A program made the translations under genes and the position numbers. Below are positions 21,124-31,249 of a DNA stretch of 45,852 nucleotides, piece after piece. The DNA comes from Tieghemiomyces parasiticus (taxonomy: Eukaryota; Kickxellomycota; Dimargaritomycetes; Dimargaritales; Dimargaritaceae), in the NCBI GenBank assembly GCA_027575765.1, contig JANBPT010000307.1, positions 1 through 45,852 on the forward strand. Direction: 5' to 3'. The stretch's first letter is position 1. Each line of letters begins with the position of its first letter. A model generated the notes under the pieces. The model saw nothing but the letters and a program-made list of their open reading frames with translations. It was not told where the DNA came from and ran no database searches.

Positions 21124-24100
21124 TCACGTGTGCGGGGACCGGTACGACGCAGCGAGGGGCGATGAGGTGGTACTACTATTCATAAACTCTAGCGACAGGT
21201 TAAGCGGCGACGAGGTGATGTCGGGCAGCTGGGGTTTCGTGACGGATGGAGGCGCTGTCAAGTTGGGTGGATTGGTGTACCGCCGAGCGTCCGCCCGAAC
21301 CTGATGAGCACTACCATGATTACCGGAGGGCAACGTCGTCGTCGTCGTCGTTGTTGATGTCGGACCCGGACTTCCGGTTCCGTATGAAGCCACGGTGGGA
21401 GCAGACTCGTTAGGTAGGTAGTATGATACCGGTCGCTGGCCCCGTGGCCGAGTATCGATGGGTGTGGTGGTGGATAGCCGCGACGAGGTCGTGGGGAGGT
21501 TGTTGTTGGTCGGGCGATGATTACCCAGACCCGGCGGACGCGAGGCCGGGGGCGGTCCACCGTGGTGGTGGGATGGTTGCGGTGCCAGGTGAACACCCTC
21601 CGCGCCGGCAAACGCCATCGATTTGGGTCGCCGCTCGGTGAAGTTACGACGCGAGGTGCCTCCGCCGGTTTTGATCTTGTACTTGCCCAGGATACTGAAA
21701 TACCCACCCTGGTGGCTCTGAAGCGGCGAAAAGATGGAATGCGATCCCGTGCCAAAGATACTGAGCGGCCGGCCATGGCCCGTGACCGAGCCGTTACCAC
21801 CGGCAGTGTACATGCTGGTCCGCGTGACGATGGTTTGGTCGGATGTGTCACCGGCCAGGGCGGTGGCGGATATAGACGCGAAGGAATTGCGGGCCGCAAA
21901 GGGGGTTGGCGGGGGTTTACCAGCATAACTGACACCCCCCAGAGTAGACCCTGTAACCGTTGTCCCGGCCATGGTGGGCGCGGATGACGCCGGCCCCGAG
22001 GGTGACGACACCACCCCTAGGGACGTTGGTTTGATGAAGCCCAAATCGCGGCCGGGTGTAGTAGGGAGGGCACCGGCACCAAGGTGACCGCCTCGCAGGG
22101 CACTCCCGTCGATGGACACGGCGTTGCGTTTACCATGGCCCTGCGGAGAGTTGGCAGCGGCGGCCGCCGCCGCCGCAGCCGCTATGCCCACCTGATGTCC
22201 CTCGTTGGCCATGGCAAACGAAGCGGACGACGCACTGGACATCGCCGAGGTGGTGGCTTGGACATTGAGCGCCACGATTGACTTTTTGGATTTAACGAGC
22301 CGCGACGTCCAGTTCCGGGCGCGTCTTAGGATTCCTGTGGACCCCGGGGGAGAGTCACCGTCCATCGCGAATACCGCCCCGGCCCCGGCCATAGATGCAG
22401 GCGCAGCCGCCGAACTTATAACGGTACCGCCCGGGGTCGTATGCGGACTTGCATGCTGTGGGGTACGCAGGTGGCCAGTGCCCGACGTGGGCGTTACTGG
22501 TTGGGTAATAGACCCAGTGGAGGGCGACCGGTGCACAAATGCACTGGAGGTGGGGGTCACCGGATAGCCCGGGTGACCGTACCCGCCTGGACTGGCCACT
22601 GCGAACGGGGCCGCGGTCGTCCGCTTCATTGGCGTGTAGGCAGTGTAGGCGTAGGACTGGACGGGGGTCAGGTGTAGACCAAAGAGGCTTTCGAGGAACA
22701 GTTGGTTATACAGTTGCTGTGTGGGTAGGTGTGCCATGGAACGCAAGAGGTCGGACTTGCACCAGAGTACTACAACCATAAAAAAAGGGTTGGTTGGGTG
22801 GGCGGGTGGTCAATAAAACGGACGAGGTAAGGTTAGATCGGGACGTCGGCATCATCATCGTCACACAACTATTGCAGGTCCCAAAGGCACGCATTAGGAA
22901 ACCCGCCCAGGGGTGGGGGAGGGGTCCGGCAGGACGGTATCATCACTTACGTTCTTCAAGAAACTCTCGTTCGAAATCGGCCAACGACGATACCCACTTG
23001 GGCGCACGCACCCAGCCTTGCTCACCGGCTGACGCAGAAGCTGCACTAGCGGAAGTCGTGTGTTCGAACGAGCCATCGGGATTCCCCGCGACCGGTGCTT
23101 CGCCCGTGGGCTCTACCGTATCGACCTCCGCGGAGGGGTCTTCATCGTGAACGACGAACGAATTGTGACGGGTGCTAATGGCGGAGGCCCGGCCGGAGTC
23201 CACACGATTAATGGGGTTTCCCAGGTAGGCCGGTCCCACGGGGGAACTGCCAAAGAGTCGTGAGGCGCGGGCGAGGGCCGCGGCCACCGTTGCGGCGGTT
23301 TGCGGTGTCTCATCCTCCGCATCGTCCTGGCTTAGAGAGGAGGACCGCATTGGTGGAGGAAGAGGTGGTGGGGCGGAGGTGGCCCGTTGACGGTCGTCAA
23401 TCGGTTGGTGACCGAGGGCGAGGGGTACCGGTGAACGGTTGTACATGGCCAGGCTAGTTTGTACCAAAAAAAAGCGGCGGGTGGGTGTGAGGGAGGTTGT
23501 GGGCGAGAGAGAGAGAGAGAAAGTGGGGAGGGTAGCATGGCAGGATGGTAAATTTCAGGTTTAAATTGCCGGAGTCTCGGATGGCGTGTACAGGGTGTGG
23601 AGGTGCATGGACATACAAAAATATCATACACCCAGCTGTAGCGGAAGGATAAGGAGGCGGGGCGATGCGCTCAGTCACACGAACCGCCGTATTGCTACTT
23701 ACCTGACTTTACCGCGTTGGCCCTTGATGATCCCGACCATGTGAGGGTACTGGTGGGCGTCGACGGGCGGAGCGAGGGCGTGATCCACGAACTGGCGCAG
23801 ATTCGGGTCCAATTCGGACCCAACGAGATCAATCCCGGCGTGGTCAGTATAGACCAACACCGTATCGCAGCGATGTGGCGAGCGAAGGTACTGCTCCACG
23901 TCAAAATGGAGGTGGAATACAATCTGGTGTTCGTCACGATGGAACTGGCGGTACAGTCGGTGACTGGGTTTACGGGCCTTCGGTGTGGTCGGGCCGGTAG
24001 GGGGGGCAGGAGGATTACCGGAAGCGAGGGTGGCAGCGGTGACCAGCGACGACCCGGTGGTGGTGGTGGTGGTGGTAGTGGCGGCGGCGGCAGTGGTGGT

Positions 24101-26713
24101 GGCGGTAGTTGATCCCGCGGCCAAGTCGGAACCGGTACCGGGTAGACCAGTACTAGGGCCGTCGGCTTCGGCATGAAGCAGAGCCGAGCGCCGGAGGGCA
24201 TGGGCGGCGTAAAACCGTTGGACCCACCGTTGACGGTCATTCGTGCCACTGACCGAGTACGCGTGCAGAGGTTTAGTCTCCCAGTACGGGTCGAGACACG
24301 GCGCGGCGTGACACTGGATGTAAAACCGGTTGGCACTCCCGGGTCCCACCGTTTCGAGGACCTCCACGGCCCCCAGTTCGATCCAGGTGAGGAACTTGTA
24401 CACCTTTTTCTTGCTAGTGCTCTGCGAACTCGTGACGTGCGGAGGTCGTTCGACCACCATGATGCGGTCAGTAAACAGGTAGAGGGTGATGTGCTTGAGA
24501 ATCGTCGAAGTGCTGAAATCAAGCTCGGTGGCGTCGATGGAGATGAGCAGCCGCCGCGAGGCGCTGATGAGACTGGCCGGGCACTCGGCAACATGGCCGT
24601 GGATGGTGTGCAGTTCGGTAAGGGTATCGGCGACCTGGTTATCCGCTAAATGGCCAATTTCGTGTCCGCGGTCCAGGGCGCGTTGCAGGTCGGCATAGTC
24701 TAGGTGGTTCACAGGCGTGTTTTTAAGTAGGTCGGTTAGGAGGAGGGTGTACCGCGGGATCCGCTGGACAGGCATGACGAGGAGGTCCGAGATGCCCAGT
24801 TTGTGGCAGGACGGGTGGTCCCGGCTGCGCGCGAGGAAATGGCGATACGACTCGTTCTTTTTTTCCAGTTGGCTCGAACATTCCAGCGCGTGCTGGTAGC
24901 CATTGATGTAGCGCTTGTAAACGTCAAAATTGCACAGGTGTTGGTAGCAGATCTGGCCGAGCGAGGGACCGTCGTCGAGCCAACCTGCGCCCGTCTGGGC
25001 CGCGTCGGGGGTGGCTTCGTCCGCGCCGGCGGGGTCCGACCGGCCGCCCCCCGTCCGACTGCACTGGGCCTCGCTCTCGTACCGTTCCAGGTCCTGCAGA
25101 AAAGCCTCGTTCACGGCAGCCAATTGTTCGACGTTGGTGAAGATTGCGTTGGCCATGTAGGGTGGGATGAGTTGACTCTTGCCCGACCGTGATGCGGACC
25201 GCAGCGGCACGACGTACACGGTAATAAGCGCCTGAAGTTTCTGAACATAGCTACGCTCAGTGTAGATGAGTTCTTGTAGAATGCTCTGGCGCCGTTCAGC
25301 CATCCCTGCGGCGGACCGGGCCTTGAGCGGTCGGTATAACGTCTCCTCAAGCGGGTCCATGGGATGACCCCCCGGTGGGGTAGGACCCCCGGCAGACCCG
25401 TAGCCGGAGCTACTGCTCCCAGGGGCGGATGACGCCGACCCGGGGATCGTGTTGGTGCGCGGGATAGTCGCCCACAGCTGCTGGTAGTTGAACGGCTGAC
25501 CCAGGACCTGTAGAAACCGTTGGAACTGGAGGTGGGAGGCTGAATGGGCCTCGCGGGGTCCCACCAGGACATCGATCTCGTGGTAGCGGCGGATGAGCCG
25601 GGGTTCGAGGTTGCGAAGGGCAGGTTTGAGACTCTCCCCGTTGAGCGGCTCGACGGCCAAGACCAGATCGATGAGGTCCCGCGCTGTCATGCTGGATCGG
25701 TTAAACGCCTTGGATGGAGACGGCGGGCGGAAGGTAGTCTCGTTCAGCAGGTCGCACAGAGTGGCGGTGGAAGACGGGACGTCCGAGGTTGCCACGCTCT
25801 CGTCGAACGGGTTCGCCAGAGTCCAACCGACCGATTTTGCCGGCGAAGTGATGACGGCGGGAGCGGAGGCCGTCCGTGGGGCGGGCGCCGGCGCCGCAGG
25901 TAATGTAGCCACCGCAGCGGTTAGGTCCCGCTCACCGGGTGGTAGCGTCTGCGGTGGCGGACTGGGCGAGACGTCGGCAGAGTCGTCGGCGAACGATGAG
26001 TCGCCCAGCAAATCGAGGACGGCCGGTCCGGCCGATTCGGCGATACTGGGTAGAAGGGGGGGCAGCGGACGAGGTCCGGCAGTTCGTTCGACCTCTTGCT
26101 TCCACCGGACGTAATGTACGTGGCCCACGTCCACCTGCTGGAAATAGGCCTCCATGACGAAGTAAAGCAGCAATTTGTGCGGGGCTTTGGGCGGGAGAAA
26201 CCTTTGCAGGGCCCGGGCCTCGGGGCCTTCCAACCGGGTCACCGGCACCTGGACCAGGGCGAACCGGAGTGGGGTGCGGACGAAGGCATGGAACCAACCG
26301 GACTCACCACTGGGCAGCGTGGATACGCACACCGGACCGATTCCCTCATGATAGCCGAGAAAATTAAGATGGTCCTTAGGGAGGAGCGGGTTGAGCCAAA
26401 AGAGTTGGGAATACACGCTGCCGTTGGTATTGACATCGAGTTTCGGAGCAGCATGGCGGTCGCCGTCACCACCATCGTGCGATCGGAGCGGGACGCCCGC
26501 GTCCCGGCCGGAAGGATGGTTCGGCACCGCCCTTACACCGTGGTCTCCCCGGTCGTCGCGGTCGAGGCTGTTGTGGCGGTCACGAGCGTAGGCCGGGTGG
26601 AAGGCCGGCGGGGCGGGGAACAAGGAGGCGAGGGAGGCTGGCTGCTCGGCCAGGTGGAGCTCGCTGTGCCGCTGTAATCCGCACTCCTCAAAGGGCTTGA
26701 CAAGGGGATGCAT
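21124..26713 (-). CDS. Rho guanine nucleotide exchange factor with DH and PH domains
   Basis: Exons 26713-23703, 23453-22951 and 22769-21124 (phases 2 and 1) give about 1719 aa. The DH domain starts near residue 470 (RRQSILQELIYTERSYVQKL). It contains YINGYQHAL and the signature MPVQRIPRYTLLLTDLLKNT, with a Ser/Gly/Asp-rich insert in the middle. A PH-like region follows at about 708-835 (ASRRLLISIDATEL, LKHITLYLFTDRIMVVE, DRQRWVQRFYAA). An N-terminal region of about 100-205 (LFWLNPLLPKDHLNFLGYHE) looks folded but unassigned. Residues about 900-1003 (HQIVFHLHFDVEQYLRS) form another conserved-looking block. The last 700 residues are Ser/Thr/Pro/Gly-rich. It should activate a Rho-family GTPase in polarity or wall growth; no CNH or RhoGAP domain is seen. 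The frame stays open upstream of the ATG without another ATG, so a 5' exon is possible. Confidence 0.88.
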
Positions 26714-28135
26714 CACGAAGCCGCCGTAACCGGATGTGGTCGGGCTAGGCGCATACGGCAGGGTCGGTTCGGGGTTTGAAATAATCGAGCGGCTATGGCG
26801 AGGTGAGTCGGGTGCTATTTGGGAGGTGTGAAGGGAGCAAGCTTCCGGTCGGGCCGAGAGGAGGGGGAAGGGGAGTTGTAGGTGCTAACGGCGGAGCGGC
26901 GTGGCGTGTGCCGAATGCAATTCGAAGAGGAGTGGAGGCTGAATCAGCAGGACAACCGGCGCCAGGCGGTGCTGGGGCGCAATCAGGCGAAGAGGGTACG
27001 AAATGCTCGACGTTTGTAGAGGGGGGAAGGCTTCGGTTGCCTAGCGGCGTCGGCCGGCGATGGACTAAGAGTGTGAGGTTGAGGTGGGCCGTAAGGAAAT
27101 AAAAAATACTGGCCTGGGCTAACTAAAGGTCTGGTGGAATGGGTTGTCGTAAATCTTGTACCGGAATTCGTGAGCGGGATAGAGACACGGCGAGTAAGTG
27201 TCAACAGAAGCTGTGCCCAGCAATGATGTGGGCTCCCGGGTAACACGAAAAAAAAGGCTGAGCAATACGCTTTGACACCGCCCCTTCTCCCTTGCTGCCA
27301 TTTTGTCACCCGCCCTGCTGACGGCCTCTGTACCTTGCTCCCCGGCCGGTAGTTGATTGTATTGAATACGACATCGCTCTCTCCCCACCAGCCCTGAAAA
27401 CCAAAACAAACTGGCCCAACACTGATTGGCGGATGGGACGCGAGCTGAGAGCAGACGTCTGTGGGACACTCCACTTTCCCCACCCAGAGGCGGGATCGTC
27501 GTAAACCTGGCCATCGACCCCTGTGTTGGTTAGCCTACGCTACACTTCACCACATTCCATCTAGATGTCACCGGCTAAGGGTAGACATCGTGCTAGGGAC
27601 GGACCGCCCAAGAAGCGGCCGCGTCGTGAGAGGAAGAGGGAGAACAAACGTTAGTGGAGAACAGGATTTGGGTGCTTAAGGGGCCAGACTCCACAATGGC
27701 AAGCCAGTGCGCAACATGCCGGCTGAGTGATGTACGCCGCGGAGTGAGTGAGCTGGGTAGTGAATGTAAAATGGATGCCAGGGGCAGGCCTGGCAGGTGG
27801 GGGTGATGGGGAGCAACGATGTGCAAAAAAGACGAGTGTGGCAATTGGTGGAGGGGCACGTTGACACACCCTGCCTGATCAAAAGTTCTTGAACTAGAGG
27901 AACGATGGCCGTGGCTCACCTGTACAGTGGTTCCAATTGTAGAATTAAGCCGCCATCTAGCCGTGAGGTCCCAGAAAATGCTGCTACTGGCCATACTGTA
28001 TGATAGATTACTGGGTTTAATATCGGTTTTAGTGACAACGTGATAGAGCAATTCTAAGCATTGCGATCCCTCTCGGCCTACAGTTCCCCTCGTACAACTC
28101 AACGTTGTCACATGTCGACCATGACAAAAGGCAAG
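26714..28135. other. Spacer RhoGEF / ferredoxin
   Basis: About 1.4 kb. The RhoGEF frame continues without a stop to about 26.89 kb but without a start codon. Beyond that are short frames on both strands and the small basic ORF listed separately. No known family was recognised. Confidence 0.4.
27565..27654 (+). CDS. Very small basic ORF or terminal exon (29 aa), unrecognised
   Basis: ATG frame with product MSPAKGRHRARDGPPKKRPR followed by RERKRENKR and a stop. The sequence just before it (CATTCCATCTAG) could be a splice acceptor, so this may be a last exon rather than a complete gene. It looks like a nuclear localisation signal. No upstream exon could be placed, and it does not match ribosomal eL41. 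Confidence 0.2.
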   Translation: MSPAKGRHRARDGPPKKRPRRERKRENKR

Positions 28136-29289
28136 CTAGTGTGGTTTGGGCTTGTAACCATCGACCGCCATGTTCCGGGTGGCGGAGGGGAGACGCACAG
28201 TCATACCGTCCAGTTCCTTGGACATGATAACCTGGCAGCCGAGCCGCGACCTGTCGGGTAGGACAATTGTAAGGGGAACGAGTTAGCCACGCAAGTAAGA
28301 TTAGGTGGTTAGATGGCCCATATCTGGAGCGGGGGAACAAGGGGGGGGCGAGGGAGACCTCCAGGCCGCTAAGTTATACCTTGATCCGGTCTCTTCGTTT
28401 CGCCCACCAGCACACTTACGTTTCGGTTAGACCGAAAGCTAGATCCAGCATGTCGTTCTCCTCGTCGCTGGGTTCCTCAAGCTTGTCGTATTCCTCCGGG
28501 TCTAGGATGACGTGGCACGTCGAGCAGGCCAGCGACGCTTCGCAGGCACCTAAAGCACATACCGATAAAGGAAGATTCGCCCAAAGAAGGTGAGTCGATT
28601 AGGTGTGGCCAATACAGTCTACTTGGACATGGTAGAATGGAGAGTGGTTAAATTAGCCACTTACCTTCCAGGTCCACATTGTTGGCGTGAGCAATTTCCA
28701 GTAGGCTGTCGCCTTCATAGCACCGAACCTTCTTGGCTTGGCCCTCGGGCGTGATGAAGGTGAGCGTGAGTCTTCAGTGGGAGGGCGCACAATAAAGGTT
28801 GGTTAGCAACTATGAGTCGTTATCGGCCAAAGAGTGAGCTATTTGCGCCGCATGCAGCTTTTTTCACTGGTGCGCCAAGTCGTTACCACTCCGTTGCTTA
28901 CCCTTCACCCTCCGGAGGGATTTTAGCGTGGCCATGCCGGGCGACTGGGTTTATGGGGGGGGGAGGTGGCAGGTTCACAACAAACGAGGGTTACCAGTTA
29001 GTTTCACTACAACCTAGTTTTTAGCGGGAATGAATCCCATGGCAACTGTTGGCCGACTTGCCCGGTCCGACCTGCATGCCTGCTGTCGTGCACCAAGCTT
29101 ACCCGGTGCGGTCTGAAGGAATCGGAGGGGTACGATGCCCGCCAGCGGTCGGGATGAGCCTAGCGCTAACGGTCTAATGGACAAGGATCGGGAGGCTGAC
29201 GTGCGCAATGGCGCCGTCCTGGGGCGCAACATAGTGCGGCTGACCGTGGAGGCCAGGCGCTGGTGGATAGTGGATCGGAGGAACGCCAT
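28136..29289 (-). CDS. YAH1: Mitochondrial [2Fe-2S] ferredoxin (adrenodoxin type, Yah1/FDX2)
   Basis: Electron carrier for Fe-S cluster assembly in the mitochondrial matrix (also heme A or ubiquinone steps in yeast). Exons 29289-29103, 28944-28902, 28771-28665, 28549-28420 and 28250-28136 give 193 aa. The first exon encodes an Arg/Ser/Thr-rich presequence ([20 protein letters not shown]). The 43-nt second exon supplies [14 protein letters not shown], matching the start of mature Yah1, and is required to restore frame. The core is typical: cluster ligands Cys115, Cys121, Cys124 and Cys161 in [12 protein letters not shown] and SRLGCQ, plus the acidic partner-binding helix [30 protein letters not shown] points to the FDX2/Yah1 branch. 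The C-terminus is [18 protein letters not shown]. Nothing essential is missing. Confidence 0.95.
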
Positions 29290-29957
29290 GACAAACGGTG
29301 ATACAAATGAGGCGTACGGTGACTAGCAAGAATGTACCCCATGGACAATAAAGTGAGGGTAATGAGTGAGCCGTGCCAACGGTGGGATTCAATCGGGTTC
29401 GGAAAAAAACCCTCCAGTGGCAAGACCACGTCACAAGGTTTCCAAAGCCGGCCGACGAGAGTTGAATTACGCTGCTTTCATTTGCTGGGCACCCAATCCG
29501 GCGGCCCCAGCCTCCACAGACCTCTATGAGCCTACTGGCCACTTGGGCCGAACATTTTTACTAGCCTTCTACGTAGCGGTAAAACATAGACATGGTTATA
29601 TACCAAGGGGATAATATACATTCTCTGGCTTATCTCTCCCTTCTCTTGAAATGCTATCATGGAGTTTCGGTTTGGAGGCCGAAGCCCCTATGTATACTTG
29701 TTTTGGCATTTAAGCACAACCAGGGCACGTCCATTACTTCCTGTAGGTCAACCCCGATATCCATAACCCCAGGTCCTATCCAGTCGAATGCCAACTGCTT
29801 TTCCTCACTGTCATTTCAATCCCAGCCTACACCTGGTTTTATACGGCCGGCCATATGTCCAGCAGCAGAACCCATACCTCCGACAAGCAACCCAGTCAGT
29901 CATGCGTATATTCGATCTATTGGTACAAGGGCTTTAGACGTTCTTGAAGCGTCAACA
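29290..29957. other. Spacer ferredoxin / TAF11
   Basis: About 670 nt between the ferredoxin start and the TAF11 stop (both on the minus strand). It should contain the ferredoxin promoter and the TAF11 3' UTR. A + strand frame (29592-30038) runs into the TAF11 gene and has no family match. Confidence 0.45.
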
Positions 29958-30628
29958 TCAGTTGAACCGGCGCTTGCGGTAGATGGTCGCCGGGATCAGA
30001 CCCGTGTCTTTTTGGTACCGTCGATAGGCCTCGCGTAGATGTTCCGGACTCAGGGCACCCTCGTCACCCCATTGTTCCTGGACCTCACGGGCTATCCGGG
30101 GTTTAAGGTGCAACGGGTAATGGCAGACAACATAGGAGTAGAGTGTTAGGCTTCGCCAGTGATCCCAGCCTCTGAAATCGATCATGGATTCCGTAGCTCG
30201 AGTCATCCTCGCTGCAGTAAATGCGCGACGCCAGCTTACCCTTCTCTACTATCTCGCCAATAAACACCTTCCCGAACCCAGCCACCACGAAGGCCAACTC
30301 CGAGGACACCGACTGGTTGAGGATCGAGCTGATGAGTTTCTTGATTACCGACTTGTTAAGTGTGGACCGCCGATAGGCCTCGTACCGTTCCTGCTGTGGG
30401 TCCGAAAAGTTGTCCATCAAGACCCTGTAATTTTCGTGGTAGCGTGCAGGGGTGAGGCGATATTAGGGCCTGCAACGGCCCGGCCATGAGTGTCAAGATT
30501 AGCCAGGAAAGAACGACAGCGTTGGGCAACCCAGATGCCCGTGTATGCCGCAGGGCAGTTAGCTGTACACCCAAGACTTACAGCAGGTCCTCCTTGCTGG
30601 GTTCGGTGATGGTGATCTTTTGCGACAT
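29958..30628 (-). CDS. TAF11: TAF11, histone-fold subunit of TFIID
   Basis: Subunit of the general transcription factor TFIID that pairs with TAF13 through a histone fold. Exons 30628-30582, 30424-30240 and 30091-29958 (phases 2 and 1) give 121 aa. The first exon is a 15-codon leader, MSQKITITEPSKEDL. The histone fold starts at QQERYEAYRRSTLNKSVIKK and continues with SSILNQSVSSELAFVVAGFG, KVFIGEIVEKG, then AREVQEQWGDEG, LSPEHLREAYRRYQKDTGLI and a basic end RKRRFN. This is the complete TAF11 core with a much shorter N-terminus than in animals. Parts of introns 1 and 2 are open, which makes longer unspliced readings misleading. It is head to head with Eaf1. Confidence 0.93.
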
Positions 30629-31249
30629 GGTGACCGAGAATTAGAGCTGCGGGCACAGGATGGAGGAATCGAGCAGTCAAAGAACGAGCGTAGTGATTGC
30701 TATAGTAGAGCTAGGCAATAACGAGTGAAATGTGCGCATTCCGTCCAACTCCTATGAGCTACTTATACCAAAGGGGTCGTGGTTCACAGTGATTTGCAGC
30801 AGCACTATACCAGCTTGGCCACAGTGTAGGCACCCCAATACTCTGCACACGAGGCCCAGCCTATCACGGCAAAAGGCGGCCTTCATCCCGCAACGCATGC
30901 TATCCTCAATTATCGCATTAGTGTTCGGCTCTGCAAATTCGCCTCATCGCCCCTACTTCCTAATTAAGCCGCAACATTAGCTCCCGCTCACCCTCCCCCT
31001 ACCATCATTCCACTAAACGCGTCATTTGACCATTCGTGGCGCCATCGAAACTACACTCAGCATCACCAGTGATTTCCGCCCTCATTAGCCACACCTCGCC
31101 CTTTGGAGTAAAGTCGGACCCATCCACTGCATCGTACGCGCCACCACGTGGCCTGCGCCGACTTGTAGTATCACACGTCGTTATTATTCCCTCAGTACGT
31201 CTCAACACTCTCCCGATCCTGCTCATTTACTCAGCCGCCCCAGACCGGC
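30629..31249. promoter_or_regulatory. Bidirectional promoter region, TAF11 / Eaf1
   Basis: 621 nt between two divergent start codons of transcription-related genes. CT-rich sequence lies just upstream of the Eaf1 ATG. No specific motif was identified with confidence. Confidence 0.45.

Noticed and set aside
23695..26297. Alternative-frame ORFs over the RhoGEF gene on both strands
   Set aside because: They are Pro/Arg/Ser-rich shadows of the DH-PH coding frame, without homology.
29592..30038. 148-aa + strand frame overlapping TAF11 3' end
   Set aside because: It has no recognisable motif, and its end is antisense to the well-supported TAF11 last exon.
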